From Hymenobacter cheonanensis (lineage in GTDB: Bacteria > Bacteroidota > Bacteroidia > Cytophagales > Hymenobacteraceae): a stretch of 64,000 nucleotides of DNA. The translations under genes and the position numbers were made by a program. Under the pieces are notes generated by a model that saw only the letters and a program-made list of their open reading frames with translations, did not search any database and was not told where the DNA came from. Below, one piece after another: positions 53,159 to 61,614 of the stretch (position 1 is its first letter; every line of letters begins with the position of its first letter). The stretch spans positions 797,414 to 861,413 of the forward strand of contig NZ_JAUQSW010000001.1 in the NCBI RefSeq assembly GCF_030581075.1, read 5' to 3'.

Positions 53159-54283
53159 GTGTCTCAGCTGCTCCACGATATCCCCGTTTGCCCCGACTGC
53201 CGCTTTTACCGCGGCGACCTGCCCTGCCGCCCCAACAAAGAGCACGGCTATATGTGCGGCGACTGCCCAGTGTATGAGCCCGTTACCAAGCGCATTCTGC
53301 TCATCAAGCTCGGGGCCATTGGCGATGTTATTCGCACCACGCCGCTGCTGCGCCGGCTGCGCCAGGAGTACCCGGGCTGCTACATCACGTGGCTCACGCT
53401 CACGCCGGCCATTCTGCCGCAGGGCCAGATTGAGGAGATTCTGAAATTTGACTACGCCAGCGCCTTGCAGCTGCAAGCCCGGCAGTTCGACATCGCCATT
53501 AACCTCGACAAGGAGAAAGAAGCCTGTGCGCTGCTGCTCAACGTGCAGGCCCCTAGCAAGCTGGGCTACACCCTGCGGCCCTACGACGGCGTGCCCTGGC
53601 CCATCAACGAGCTGGCCGACCACAAGTACCTCACCGGCGTGTTCGACCAGCTGAGCTTGGGCAATACCAAGCCCTACGTGCAGGAGATTTTTGAGCTTTG
53701 CGGCTTCGACTTTCGGGGTGAAGAATACGTGTTCGACACCCACGACGACAAGGGCTACAACTGGTCGGCCCTGCCCGCCCCCAGCGCCGGCCCGCGTATT
53801 GGTCTCAACACTGGCTGCGGCGACCGCTGGACCACCCGCCTCTGGAGCACCGAAAAGTGGATAGCCCTGATACAGCAGCTGCAAGCCGCCGGCTACGCGC
53901 CCGTGCTGCTGGGCGGCGAGGCCGAGCACCCGCGCAACCTGGAGCTGCAGGCTGCCACCGGCGCCACCTACCTGGGCACCTTCCCCCTGCCCCAGTTCAT
54001 CAACCTGATGAACCAGATGCAGGGCATCGTGACGCAGGTGACGATGGGCATGCACATTAGCATTGCGCTGCGCAAGCCTACCATCCTGATGAACAACATC
54101 TTTAACCCCCACGAATTTGACCTCTACGGCCGGGGCCAGCTTGTGGGGCCCGACAAGCAGTGCGTATGCTTTTACCGGGGCACCTGCCGCCTGGGCACCA
54201 GCTGCATGGAAGACCTGCCGGCCGAAAAGGTATTTGCGGCCGTGGCCGAGAGCGTACCGCTAGGGGGCGGCACGCTCTTGTAG
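53159..54283 (+). CDS. Glycosyltransferase family 9 protein with cysteine-rich ends
   Basis: This 374-residue protein has the GT9 (heptosyltransferase) core: RILLIKLGAIGDVIRTTPLL near residue 45, the middle GLNTGCGDRWTTRLWS, and VTMGMHISIALRKPTIL near the end. Before the core are five Cys (CPDCRFYRGDLPC, CGDC) and after it several more (QCVCFYRGTCRLGTSC), an arrangement suggesting a metal site. GT9 enzymes add heptose or other sugars to LPS-type acceptors in the cytosol. GTG at 53159 is selected because it follows a -7 box and keeps the first Cys pair. Confidence 0.85.
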   Translation: MSQLLHDIPVCPDCRFYRGDLPCRPNKEHGYMCGDCPVYEPVTKRILLIKLGAIGDVIRTTPLLRRLRQEYPGCYITWLTLTPAILPQGQIEEILKFDYASALQLQARQFDIAINLDKEKEACALLLNVQAPSKLGYTLRPYDGVPWPINELADHKYLTGVFDQLSLGNTKPYVQEIFELCGFDFRGEEYVFDTHDDKGYNWSALPAPSAGPRIGLNTGCGDRWTTRLWSTEKWIALIQQLQAAGYAPVLLGGEAEHPRNLELQAATGATYLGTFPLPQFINLMNQMQGIVTQVTMGMHISIALRKPTILMNNIFNPHEFDLYGRGQLVGPDKQCVCFYRGTCRLGTSCMEDLPAEKVFAAVAESVPLGGGTLL

Positions 54284-54324
54284 TGCTCGCGGCGGCTCAT
54301 GGAAACCTTTACTTATTAAAAAGG

Positions 54325-54370
54325 GGAGGGACGGAGATTGCGCAAACGTTTGTGCAATCTCCGTCCCTCC
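54325..54370. terminator. Bidirectional terminator between GT9 and GH51 genes
   Basis: 23-base arms (GGAGGGACGGAGATTGCGCA onward) pair with one mismatch and no loop bases beyond the fold. It lies between convergent genes, about 40 bases from the GT9 stop and 18 from the GH51 stop. Confidence 0.7.
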
Positions 54371-54387
54371 TCTCTTTGCCAAGGCGC

Positions 54388-55938
54388 TTATTTCAGCTCC
54401 AGCACCACCACCGACTTGGGCGGCAGGGCCACGGCCAGCTTATCGCCGCGCTTTTTGGCCCCGCTAAAGGCAGCTAGCTTAAGGGTATTAGGCTTGTCGA
54501 AGGTGTTGTAATCGCTTACACTGGCCGAGGTCAGGATGCGGCCGCTCACAGTTTTCCAGCTCACGCCGGGCAAGGCAGTTTCAATAGTCAGGGCTTGCTT
54601 GGGGTCGAGGTTGACGAGCGAGATGTGTACCGCGCCATTCTTGTCGCGCGAGGCGGAGGCATTCAACGCCGGGATTTTCTCGCCCCCAAACGTATAGTCG
54701 GGGCTAGCAAACTGCACGGGCAGGTACTCGGCATCCTGGTGCACCTGGTAGAGGTCAAATACGTGGTAGGTCGGCGTGAGCAGCATCTTCTCCTTATCCG
54801 TCAACACCAAGGCTTGCAGCACGTTAATAGCCTGGGCCAGGTTGGCGCCCTTCACCCGGTCGCAGTGATTATTGAAGATGTTGAGCGTGGTGCCGGCCAC
54901 CAGGGCATCGCGCAGCGTGTTTTGCTGATACAGGAAGCCGGGGTTGGTGCCGGGCTCCACGTCGGTCCACACGCCCCACTCATCCACGAGCAGCGCCACC
55001 TTTTTGTCCTTGTCATACTTGTCCATAATGGCCGCGTGCTTGGCCACTATCGCGTCCATTTTCAGGCAGTTGCGCACCGTGCTGAAGTATTGGTCCTCGC
55101 CAAAGCCTGTAGCTTTGCCTTTGCTGCCGCTCCAGCTGCCGGTGGGCAGCGTGTACTGGTGCAGCGTGAGGCCCCACATTTTGTCGGGGCCGATGTTTTT
55201 CATGCACGTCTCGGTCCAGTTGGCGTCGTCGCCATTGGCGCCGCTCACGATGCGCTTGAGCTGGGTGCCGGGGTAGTCGTGGGCGAAGGTGGCGTAGCGC
55301 TTGTACACGTTGGTGTAGTAGTCGGCCGTCATGTTGCCGCCGCAGCCCCAGCTTTCGTTGCCGATGCCCCACCAGCTCACTTTGTACGGCTCGGGGTGGC
55401 CATTCTTTTTGCGCTCCTGCACCATCGGCGTGTCCTCGTTCGAGTTGAGGTACTCCATCCAGTTGCTCATTTCCTGCACCGTGCCGCTGCCCACGTTGGC
55501 CGCCAGGTAGGGCTCGGTGCCCAGCAGGCCGCACAGTTCCAGAAACTCGTGCGTGCCGAAGCTATTGTCTTCCAGCGTATTGCCCCACCATAGGTTCAGC
55601 ATTTTGGGGCGCTGGGCGGCGGGGCCCACGCCATCGTGCCAGTGGTAGGTATCGGCAAAGCAGCCGCCGGGCCAGCGTAGGTTGGGCACGTGGATTTTCT
55701 TGAGCGCCTCCACAATGTCGAGCCGGATGCGCCCTTGCTTGGCCACGGGCAGGCTAGGGTCTACCCAAAAGCCACCGTAGATGCAGCGCCCCAGGTGCTC
55801 GGCAAACTGCCCCTGAATATGCTTGCTAATGAGCAGCTTAGGATTGCCAGGCTGCACGGTGAGCTGCACCGTTTGGCCGAGGCCTAGCAGTGGGGCCGCC
55901 ACGGCCAGCGCCGTAGCTAAGGAGCGAAAAACAGTCAT
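54388..55938 (-). CDS. Alpha-L-arabinofuranosidase (GH51), secreted
   Basis: This 516-residue protein has a signal peptide (MTVFRSLATALAVAAPLLGLGQ) and a GH51 catalytic barrel. LRWPGGCFADTYHWHDGVGP opens the domain. The acid/base Glu is in WWGIGNESWGCGG (near residue 195) and the nucleophile Glu in LLVDEWGVW (near residue 310). A C-terminal beta domain follows. It removes arabinose side chains from arabinan or arabinoxylan. It is divergent from the GH105 gene 274 bases away, which together with kduD suggests pectin side-chain use. ATG at 55938 precedes the signal peptide. Confidence 0.93.
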   Translation of the reverse strand: MTVFRSLATALAVAAPLLGLGQTVQLTVQPGNPKLLISKHIQGQFAEHLGRCIYGGFWVDPSLPVAKQGRIRLDIVEALKKIHVPNLRWPGGCFADTYHWHDGVGPAAQRPKMLNLWWGNTLEDNSFGTHEFLELCGLLGTEPYLAANVGSGTVQEMSNWMEYLNSNEDTPMVQERKKNGHPEPYKVSWWGIGNESWGCGGNMTADYYTNVYKRYATFAHDYPGTQLKRIVSGANGDDANWTETCMKNIGPDKMWGLTLHQYTLPTGSWSGSKGKATGFGEDQYFSTVRNCLKMDAIVAKHAAIMDKYDKDKKVALLVDEWGVWTDVEPGTNPGFLYQQNTLRDALVAGTTLNIFNNHCDRVKGANLAQAINVLQALVLTDKEKMLLTPTYHVFDLYQVHQDAEYLPVQFASPDYTFGGEKIPALNASASRDKNGAVHISLVNLDPKQALTIETALPGVSWKTVSGRILTSASVSDYNTFDKPNTLKLAAFSGAKKRGDKLAVALPPKSVVVLELK

Positions 55939-56212
55939 TGGGTGGGGAGGTAAAGGTGGCACTTGGCCAACATTATCGATTGTGTTGAGCCGGCAAGTTC
56001 GCGCCTGGGGCCGAAAGAATCCGCTAGCCCATTCTTTTTTTACGCCGGGCGCCCCGCTGTTTTGGCCCAACGGTAGCGCGGCCAGGGGCCCTAGCGCGGC
56101 GGCGCATACCCTAGCCAAGCCGGCTGGTCGTGCTAGTATTGCAGTTGTATTTCCAACCTGGGCCTGGCGGCACGGGTCTGGGGCAGCCATCTTTCCCACC
56201 CTTTTCCCTGGC

Positions 56213-57337
56213 ATGTTTCGCTTCTTTCGCCCTACCTGGCTGCTTGGCAGCCTGCTGCTGGCCGCGGCCTGTATTCCTACCGCCCGGGCGCAAGTAGCGC
56301 CAGCCGATGCCGCTTATTTCAAGCCCAAGCGCATTAAGGGCCAGCTGCTTAAAGCTGCCCAATGGCAGCTGGCCCACCCGCGCCACGGCGCCACCGACTG
56401 GACCAACGCGGCGTTTTACTCGGGCGTGTTTGCGGCGTATCAAGCCACGCACTCCCGGCTTTTGCTCGATTCGCTGCTCGCCCTGGGCGAGCGCACGCAC
56501 TGGCAGCCCGGCCGCCGCTTCGACCACGCCGATGACCTGGCCATCTGCCAGACCTACCTTAACCTGTACCGGCTCAAAAAAGACCGCCGCATGCTGGAGC
56601 CCACCCTGGCGGCGGCCGAAAAGCTGCGCACCACGCCCGGCCCCGAGCTAGCCGGCCACGGCCTCACGTGGTGGTGGTGCGATGCCCTGTTTATGGGCCC
56701 GCCGGTGCTGGTGAAGCTGGCCGTAATTGCCCGGCAGCCGCAGTACCTGGCGCTGAGCGACACGCTGTATCAGCAAACCTACCGGCACCTGTTCAACCAC
56801 CAGGAGCACCTCTTTGCGCGCGATGCCTCTTACCTCTGGAATGCCCAGGGTGAGGGCAAAAAGGAAAGCAATGGCCAGCGCGTATTCTGGAGCCGCGGCA
56901 ATGGCTGGGTGATGGGCGGCCTCGCGCAGGTGCTGCAAGAGCTGCCCACCACGCACCCTAGCCGGCCGTTCTACGTCAGCTTATTTCAGGAAATGAGCGC
57001 CCGGCTCGTGCAGTTGCAGCAGCCCGATGGCCTGTGGCGCTCCAGCCTGCTCGACCCCGGCGCCTACCCCGGCGGCGAGGCCTCAGGCTCGGGCTTCGAC
57101 TGCTACGCCCTGGCCTGGGGAATCAACCAGGGGTTGCTGCCGCGCGATACGTACTTGCCAGCAGTCCAGAAAGCCTGGGTGGCGCTCAACCACTGCGTAT
57201 CGGCCGACGGCCGCGTGGGCTGGGTACAACCCATTGGCGCCGACCCGCGCCACGATTTCTCGGCCGATAGCTGGGAAGTATACGGCACCGGTGCCTACCT
57301 GCTAGCCGGTTCCGAAGTACTGAAGCTCAAGCGGTAA
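56213..57337 (+). CDS. Unsaturated rhamnogalacturonyl hydrolase (GH105/GH88 type), exported
   Basis: This 374-residue protein has a signal sequence ending LLLAAAC (possible lipoprotein Cys at ~20). The (alpha/alpha)6 barrel of YteR-like enzymes follows: DHADDLAICQTYLNLY, WWWCDALFMGPPVLVKLA, VFWSRGNGWVMGGLAQVL and SSLLDPGAYPGGEASGSGFD. The Asp in WCDALFM matches the catalytic Asp of the family. It removes the 4,5-unsaturated uronate left by pectate or rhamnogalacturonan lyases. It precedes kduD by 95 bases on the same strand, so the two likely act in one uronate route. Confidence 0.88.
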   Translation: MFRFFRPTWLLGSLLLAAACIPTARAQVAPADAAYFKPKRIKGQLLKAAQWQLAHPRHGATDWTNAAFYSGVFAAYQATHSRLLLDSLLALGERTHWQPGRRFDHADDLAICQTYLNLYRLKKDRRMLEPTLAAAEKLRTTPGPELAGHGLTWWWCDALFMGPPVLVKLAVIARQPQYLALSDTLYQQTYRHLFNHQEHLFARDASYLWNAQGEGKKESNGQRVFWSRGNGWVMGGLAQVLQELPTTHPSRPFYVSLFQEMSARLVQLQQPDGLWRSSLLDPGAYPGGEASGSGFDCYALAWGINQGLLPRDTYLPAVQKAWVALNHCVSADGRVGWVQPIGADPRHDFSADSWEVYGTGAYLLAGSEVLKLKR

Positions 57338-57432
57338 GTCTTTCGCACGCCGCTGCCGGGTGGGGCTAGCCCGCCGATTGTCCGGGCCGGGCTTTTACCT
57401 TGCCGGCCCATTCTTCTCTTTTTGCTTATTAC

Positions 57433-58197
57433 ATGTCCGCCTTATTTGATTTAACGGGTCAGCTCGCCCTCGTCACGGGCTCCAACCGGGGCATTGGCCA
57501 GGGCATGGCCCTGGGCCTGGCCGAAGCCGGAGCCGACGTAATCGGCGTATCGGCCACCATGCCGGCCGATGGCGGCGACACCGGCCGCCAGGTGCGGGCG
57601 CTAGGCCGCCAGTTTCACGCCTATCAAGCCGATTTCAGCGACCGCACCAGCGCCGACGCCTTTACTAAAAAAGTGCTGGCCGACTTCCCGCGCATTGATA
57701 TTTTGGTTAACAACGCGGGCACCATTCGCCGGGCCCCGGCCGCCGAGCACGCCGACCAGGACTGGGACGACGTGCTGGCCATTAACCTCGACGCTCCCTT
57801 CCGGCTGGCCCGCGCCGTGGGCGGGCAAATGCTAACCCGCGGCCGCGGCAAAATTATCTTTACGGCCTCGCTGCTTACGTTTCAAGGCGGCATCAACGTG
57901 CCGGGCTACGCGGCCAGCAAGGGCGCCATCGGCTCATTGGTGAAAGCCCTGGCCAACGAATGGGCCGGCCGGGGCGTCAATGTCAACGGCATTGCGCCCG
58001 GCTATATCGCCACCGACAATACCGAGGCCCTGCGCCAGGATGCCGACCGCTCGGCCAGCATCCTGGGCCGCATCCCGGCCGGCCGCTGGGGCGAGCCCGC
58101 CGATTTTAAAGGCCCCGTGGTGTTTCTGGCCTCGCCGGCCGGTGCCTACGTACACGGCACCATCCTCACCGTCGATGGCGGCTGGATGGGCCGCTAG
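57433..58197 (+). CDS. kduD: 2-deoxy-D-gluconate 3-dehydrogenase (KduD type SDR)
   Basis: This 254-residue classical SDR has LVTGSNRGIGQGMALGLAEA near residue 12, the NNAGTIRRAPA block diagnostic of KduD, catalytic Ser in IIFTASLL and the pair in YAASK. IAPGYIATDNTEALR marks the substrate lid. The reaction interconverts 3-deoxy-glycero-2,5-hexodiulosonate and 2-keto-3-deoxygluconate in unsaturated-uronate breakdown, just the product line of the GH105 enzyme upstream. ATG at 57433 is used; an earlier in-frame ATG adds 11 residues without homology. Confidence 0.9.
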   Translation: MSALFDLTGQLALVTGSNRGIGQGMALGLAEAGADVIGVSATMPADGGDTGRQVRALGRQFHAYQADFSDRTSADAFTKKVLADFPRIDILVNNAGTIRRAPAAEHADQDWDDVLAINLDAPFRLARAVGGQMLTRGRGKIIFTASLLTFQGGINVPGYAASKGAIGSLVKALANEWAGRGVNVNGIAPGYIATDNTEALRQDADRSASILGRIPAGRWGEPADFKGPVVFLASPAGAYVHGTILTVDGGWMGR

Positions 58198-58217
58198 CCT
58201 CCCCGCTGACCATCCTG

Positions 58218-58297
58218 CTGAACGTAGTGAAGCAGCTTGCTCACACCGCTCGGAGACTACCCTAGCGATTCAAGCAAGCTGCTTCACTGCGTTCAGC
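58218..58297. repeat. REP-like palindromic element B
   Basis: Arms around 58218-58241 and 58274-58297 (CTGAACG.AGTGAAGCAGCTT type) pair almost perfectly. The loop again carries ACCCTAGCG, as in element A at 47625. It lies between convergent kduD and GT4 genes. Confidence 0.65.
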
Positions 58298-58347
58298 ATG
58301 ACCAGCGTTTTAGTAACTTAGCAAGCAGGTGCGTACTCACGGCCTTT

Positions 58348-59484
58348 TCACCCGGCTAGCCCTGCCACCTCTTTGAGTGCGGCCACCATCACCTGCCACG
58401 AAAACTTCTTGGCTTCCTGCCGCACGCCAGCGGCCAGGGCTTCTTCGCGGTCGTGGATGTAAAAATCGACCAGCGCCTCGGCAATGGCGGCCGGCGTGGG
58501 CGGCACTACGTAGCCCACTACGCCGGCTGGTATTAGCTCGGCCAGCCCACCCACGTCGGTTACGAGCATGGGCCGCCCGAAGTGGTAAGCCACCTGCGAC
58601 ACGCCGCTCTGGGTGGCATTTTTGTAGGGCTGAACCACCAGGTCGGCGGCGCTGAAATACGCGGCCACGCGCTCATTCGGAATAAAATCAGTAGCGCGTA
58701 CCAGCCGGCTCTCCAGGTCGTATTTTTTGATAAGTACCTCGTAGGGCGCGGCGTCTTCGTAAAACTCGCCCGCAATGAGCAGCTTCACCGGCAGGGCCGC
58801 TACACGGGTGTTGGCTAGGGCTTCAAGCAAGATATCCAGCCCTTTATATGCCCGAATAAAGCCAAAAAAGAGCACGTACCGGTACGCTGGGTCCAGGCCC
58901 AGGGTCGCCAGGGCCTCGGCTTTGGGCAGGGCGGGGCCAAAGTTGTCGTAGAGCGGGTGCGGGCGGTAAAGCGCCGGCTGGCGGCCGAAGCCCAGGCGCT
59001 GCAAATCGGCCAGCACGGCGCGGCTCATGGTAACGAAGCCATCGCAGGCACTCAGGAAATAGCGCGTAAGCGGGCCATCGCCGGGCCGTTTCTCGTGCGG
59101 AATCACGTTGTCGGTGATGGCCACCACGCGGGTGTGGCCGTTGCCGCGCACCAGCCGCGCCACCGTGCCCAGCGCCGCCCCCATAAACGGCAGCCAGAAC
59201 CGAAAGACTACCAAATCGGGCCGTTCGCGCCGCAGCCGCCGCCCCACCGCCAGCCACGACAATGGGTTTACCGAATTCAAACTGACCTCAATCGCCAGGT
59301 CGGCCGGGCCAGCTTCCGTACTAAATTGGGTTTGACCAGGAAACAAGAAATCAGGGTATTGCAGCGAAAACGTAACGAGCCGCACCTCGTCGCCAGCCGC
59401 TTGAAAAGCCCGCGCCAGCCGCTCGTTGTAGGTAGCTAGCCCGCCGCGCAGCGGGTACGCCGGGCCGATGATAACAATTTTCAT
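58348..59484 (-). CDS. Glycosyltransferase family 4 protein
   Basis: This 378-residue GT-B enzyme starts MKIVIIGPAYPLRGGLATYN with the GG acceptor loop. The C-terminal half contains YVLFFGFIRAYKGLDILLEA, the linker RATDFIPNERVAAYFSAADL and the donor-site segment QPYKNATQSGVSQVAYHFGR with the EX7E-like region replaced by Gln/Ser variants. It is cytosolic or membrane-associated. Its ATG overlaps the stop of the preceding GT2 gene as ATGA, so the two are translated together. Sugar and acceptor unknown. Confidence 0.88.
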   Translation of the reverse strand: MKIVIIGPAYPLRGGLATYNERLARAFQAAGDEVRLVTFSLQYPDFLFPGQTQFSTEAGPADLAIEVSLNSVNPLSWLAVGRRLRRERPDLVVFRFWLPFMGAALGTVARLVRGNGHTRVVAITDNVIPHEKRPGDGPLTRYFLSACDGFVTMSRAVLADLQRLGFGRQPALYRPHPLYDNFGPALPKAEALATLGLDPAYRYVLFFGFIRAYKGLDILLEALANTRVAALPVKLLIAGEFYEDAAPYEVLIKKYDLESRLVRATDFIPNERVAAYFSAADLVVQPYKNATQSGVSQVAYHFGRPMLVTDVGGLAELIPAGVVGYVVPPTPAAIAEALVDFYIHDREEALAAGVRQEAKKFSWQVMVAALKEVAGLAG

Positions 59485-60458
59485 CGCAGGGTTTCGCGCA
59501 CGAGGTAGTCGTTGCGGCGCGGCCCGTTCAGCTGCACCATCTCGGCCAGAAAGCCGGCCAGAAACAGCTGCACCCCAATAATGACGGCTACCAGCGACAG
59601 GAAAAACAGTGGCTGTTGCGTTACGCCGCGCGCCTTCAGGTTGTGTAGCGAAAGCCACCATTTTTCGCCCGTTAGCCACACCGTCAGTACCATGCCGATG
59701 AGGAACGACAAGCTGCCGAGCGTGCCAAAAAAGTGCATCGGCCGCCGCCGAAACCGGCTCACAAACGTGATGCTGGCCAGGTCGAGAAAGCCGTAGATAA
59801 AGCGCTCCAGCCCAAACTTAGTGACGCCATACTTACGCTCCTGGTGCTGCACCACCTTCTCGCCAATCTTGCGGAAGCCGCTCCACTTGGCAATTACCGG
59901 AATGTAGCGGTGCATTTCGCCGTAGACCTCAATGGCTTTCACCACGCGCTGGTCGTAGGCCTTGAGGCCGCAGTTGAAATCGTGCAGCTGAATGCCCGAG
60001 ATGGCCCGCGTAGCCCCGTTGAAGAGCTTGGTCGGAATTGTTTTCGACAGCGGGTCGTAACGCTTTTGTTTCCAACCACTTACCAGGTCGTAGTGGTCTT
60101 CCGTTATCATGCGGTATAGCTCCGGCAGCTCCTCGGGCGAGTCTTGCAGGTCGGCGTCCATGGTGCACACTACCCGGCCGCGGGCGGCCTCAAAGCCCAC
60201 ATTGAGGGCCGCCGACTTACCATAGTTGCGGTTGAAGCGAATGCCGCGCAGCGCCATATCCTGGCCCGCTAGCGCTTCAATCACCGTCCAGGAGTCGTCG
60301 GTCGAGCCGTCGTCAATCAGAATAACCTCGTAGGAGAGGCCCCGCGCCGTGAGCACACGCTGAATCCAGCGCGCAAGCTCGGGCAGCGACTCGGCCTCAT
60401 TCAGCAGGGGAATTACGATGGAAAGTTCCACCGGGAAACTAGCAGCTGGCTTATTCAA
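59481..60458 (-). CDS. GtrB/DPM1-like polyprenyl-phosphate glycosyltransferase (GT2)
   Basis: This protein of about 325 residues has VELSIVIPLLNEAESLPELA near the start, DDGSTDDSW, and the DADLQDSPEELPE metal site near residue 110. Two C-terminal membrane helices (SLSFLIGMVLTVWLTG and LFFLSLVAVIIGVQLFLAGF) are typical of enzymes that load undecaprenyl phosphate with a sugar for transfer across the membrane. The start is not certain: a TTG at 60458 overlaps the DUF4199 stop, and a GTG at 60431 is also plausible. It is followed by the GT4 gene with a 4-base overlap. Confidence 0.87.
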   Translation of the reverse strand: MNKPAASFPVELSIVIPLLNEAESLPELARWIQRVLTARGLSYEVILIDDGSTDDSWTVIEALAGQDMALRGIRFNRNYGKSAALNVGFEAARGRVVCTMDADLQDSPEELPELYRMITEDHYDLVSGWKQKRYDPLSKTIPTKLFNGATRAISGIQLHDFNCGLKAYDQRVVKAIEVYGEMHRYIPVIAKWSGFRKIGEKVVQHQERKYGVTKFGLERFIYGFLDLASITFVSRFRRRPMHFFGTLGSLSFLIGMVLTVWLTGEKWWLSLHNLKARGVTQQPLFFLSLVAVIIGVQLFLAGFLAEMVQLNGPRRNDYLVRETLR

Positions 60459-60975
60459 ACTCGGGCTTGGGATTTTTAACGAAGGCGGCCACCAACAAAC
60501 TGATAAGCAAGCCAAGTAAGAGGGTCATTAGCAGGGTGAACCCAAACATGAAAGGACCAGTAGTAAACTTGGTCGTCCAAACCATCGCTTGGTCTATTTG
60601 CGCGTCTGACATTCCTTTTGCTTCCATGTCAACGCGCGTTTTATCCAGTATTCGCGTTATTACGCTAGGGTCTACTACTGTGGTATACAAGTAGATAAAG
60701 CATCCGCTCAGCAGTCCTACAACAGCCGAAACCATTACCCCCACGCCCAGTCCCTGGCCGTACCCCATAAAGCCCCCGTTCTGGTCCTTGAAGTTTCGCA
60801 TTGCCAGGGCAATACCCCCTACCAGCACCGCCATTGTGAGGAAGCGGACAGCGCTGTTCTGCTCTAGCTCCAAAGCGTAAATACCAAACGAGATGATGAT
60901 GCTCACTAAGCCAGTGAGCAAGCCGTAGCGCCCACCCACAGCGGTAGTGGACACGGAAGGAGTAGTCGTTTGCAT
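60451..60975 (-). CDS. DUF4199 membrane protein
   Basis: This 174-residue protein has four membrane helices in two pairs: GLLTGLVSIIISFGIYAL, VRFLTMAVLVGGIALAM, then GVGVMVSAVVGLLSGCFIYLY and FGFTLLMTLLLGLLISLLVA. Between the last pairs is a helical extramembrane loop (DKTRVDMEAKGMSDAQIDQA). This is the DUF4199 layout, a Bacteroidota family of unknown function often next to GtrB-like GT2 genes. Its stop overlaps the GT2 start, so the genes are probably one unit. Confidence 0.85.
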   Translation of the reverse strand: MQTTTPSVSTTAVGGRYGLLTGLVSIIISFGIYALELEQNSAVRFLTMAVLVGGIALAMRNFKDQNGGFMGYGQGLGVGVMVSAVVGLLSGCFIYLYTTVVDPSVITRILDKTRVDMEAKGMSDAQIDQAMVWTTKFTTGPFMFGFTLLMTLLLGLLISLLVAAFVKNPKPEFE

Positions 60976-60999
60976 AGGACAGCAGGAAAAGGTGAACGC

Positions 61000-61557
61000 T
61001 TACTTGCGCAAAAATATACCACTCGGCAACGCCAGCAATAAGCCGAGCAGTACCGTCCAGGTAAAAGTACCCCTAGCCATATCGGTTGCCGAAAGGGCGG
61101 CGGCCTGGTCCAACTCCTGCTGCTCAAATTGCGGGTTGCGCTTTTCCTTGGGGCGCAGGTTTTGCTGCACCCGCGTTATCTCTATCAGCTCGCGGCGGTT
61201 CTGCGCCAGCGTAGGCTCGCCTACCGCGTGCGCCAGGCCCCACACGCTCAGCGCCGCCAGCAGGGCCGCTAGCAGTACGGTGAGGCCGCCCACGGCCAGC
61301 GTGCGTCCCACGCCTGGTCGCACCGGAGCCATCTTACGGCGCAAGAGCCACTGGCTACCCGCCGCAATAAAGGGCACCGTCAGCAAGCCCATTATCTGCT
61401 TGGGGCTGAAGGGGTTATTACCCGACCATAGCAAGAAAAGCAGCCACGCCGCGCACAGTAGCCCGGCGCCCGCCCCGAAGCGCAGGGCTAGCTGCCCCAC
61501 AAGTCCCGGGGTAGCGGGGGCAATTTCTTCCTGGTTCCTTAAATCTTGTGGTTGCAT
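61000..61557 (-). CDS. Membrane protein, DUF4199-like
   Basis: This 185-residue protein also has four helices and a charged loop before the last (LAQNRRELIEITRVQQNLRP and KEKRNPQFEQQELDQ), the same plan as the next gene. I take it to be a diverged DUF4199 member; similarity is by topology rather than clear motif. It lies 24 bases upstream of the DUF4199 gene on the same strand. Confidence 0.65.
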   Translation of the reverse strand: MQPQDLRNQEEIAPATPGLVGQLALRFGAGAGLLCAAWLLFLLWSGNNPFSPKQIMGLLTVPFIAAGSQWLLRRKMAPVRPGVGRTLAVGGLTVLLAALLAALSVWGLAHAVGEPTLAQNRRELIEITRVQQNLRPKEKRNPQFEQQELDQAAALSATDMARGTFTWTVLLGLLLALPSGIFLRK

Positions 61558-61614
61558 AAACTACGAATCGACCGGCAAGATACGGCTCGTCGCATGGGCT
61601 ATCGGGTGCGCACG

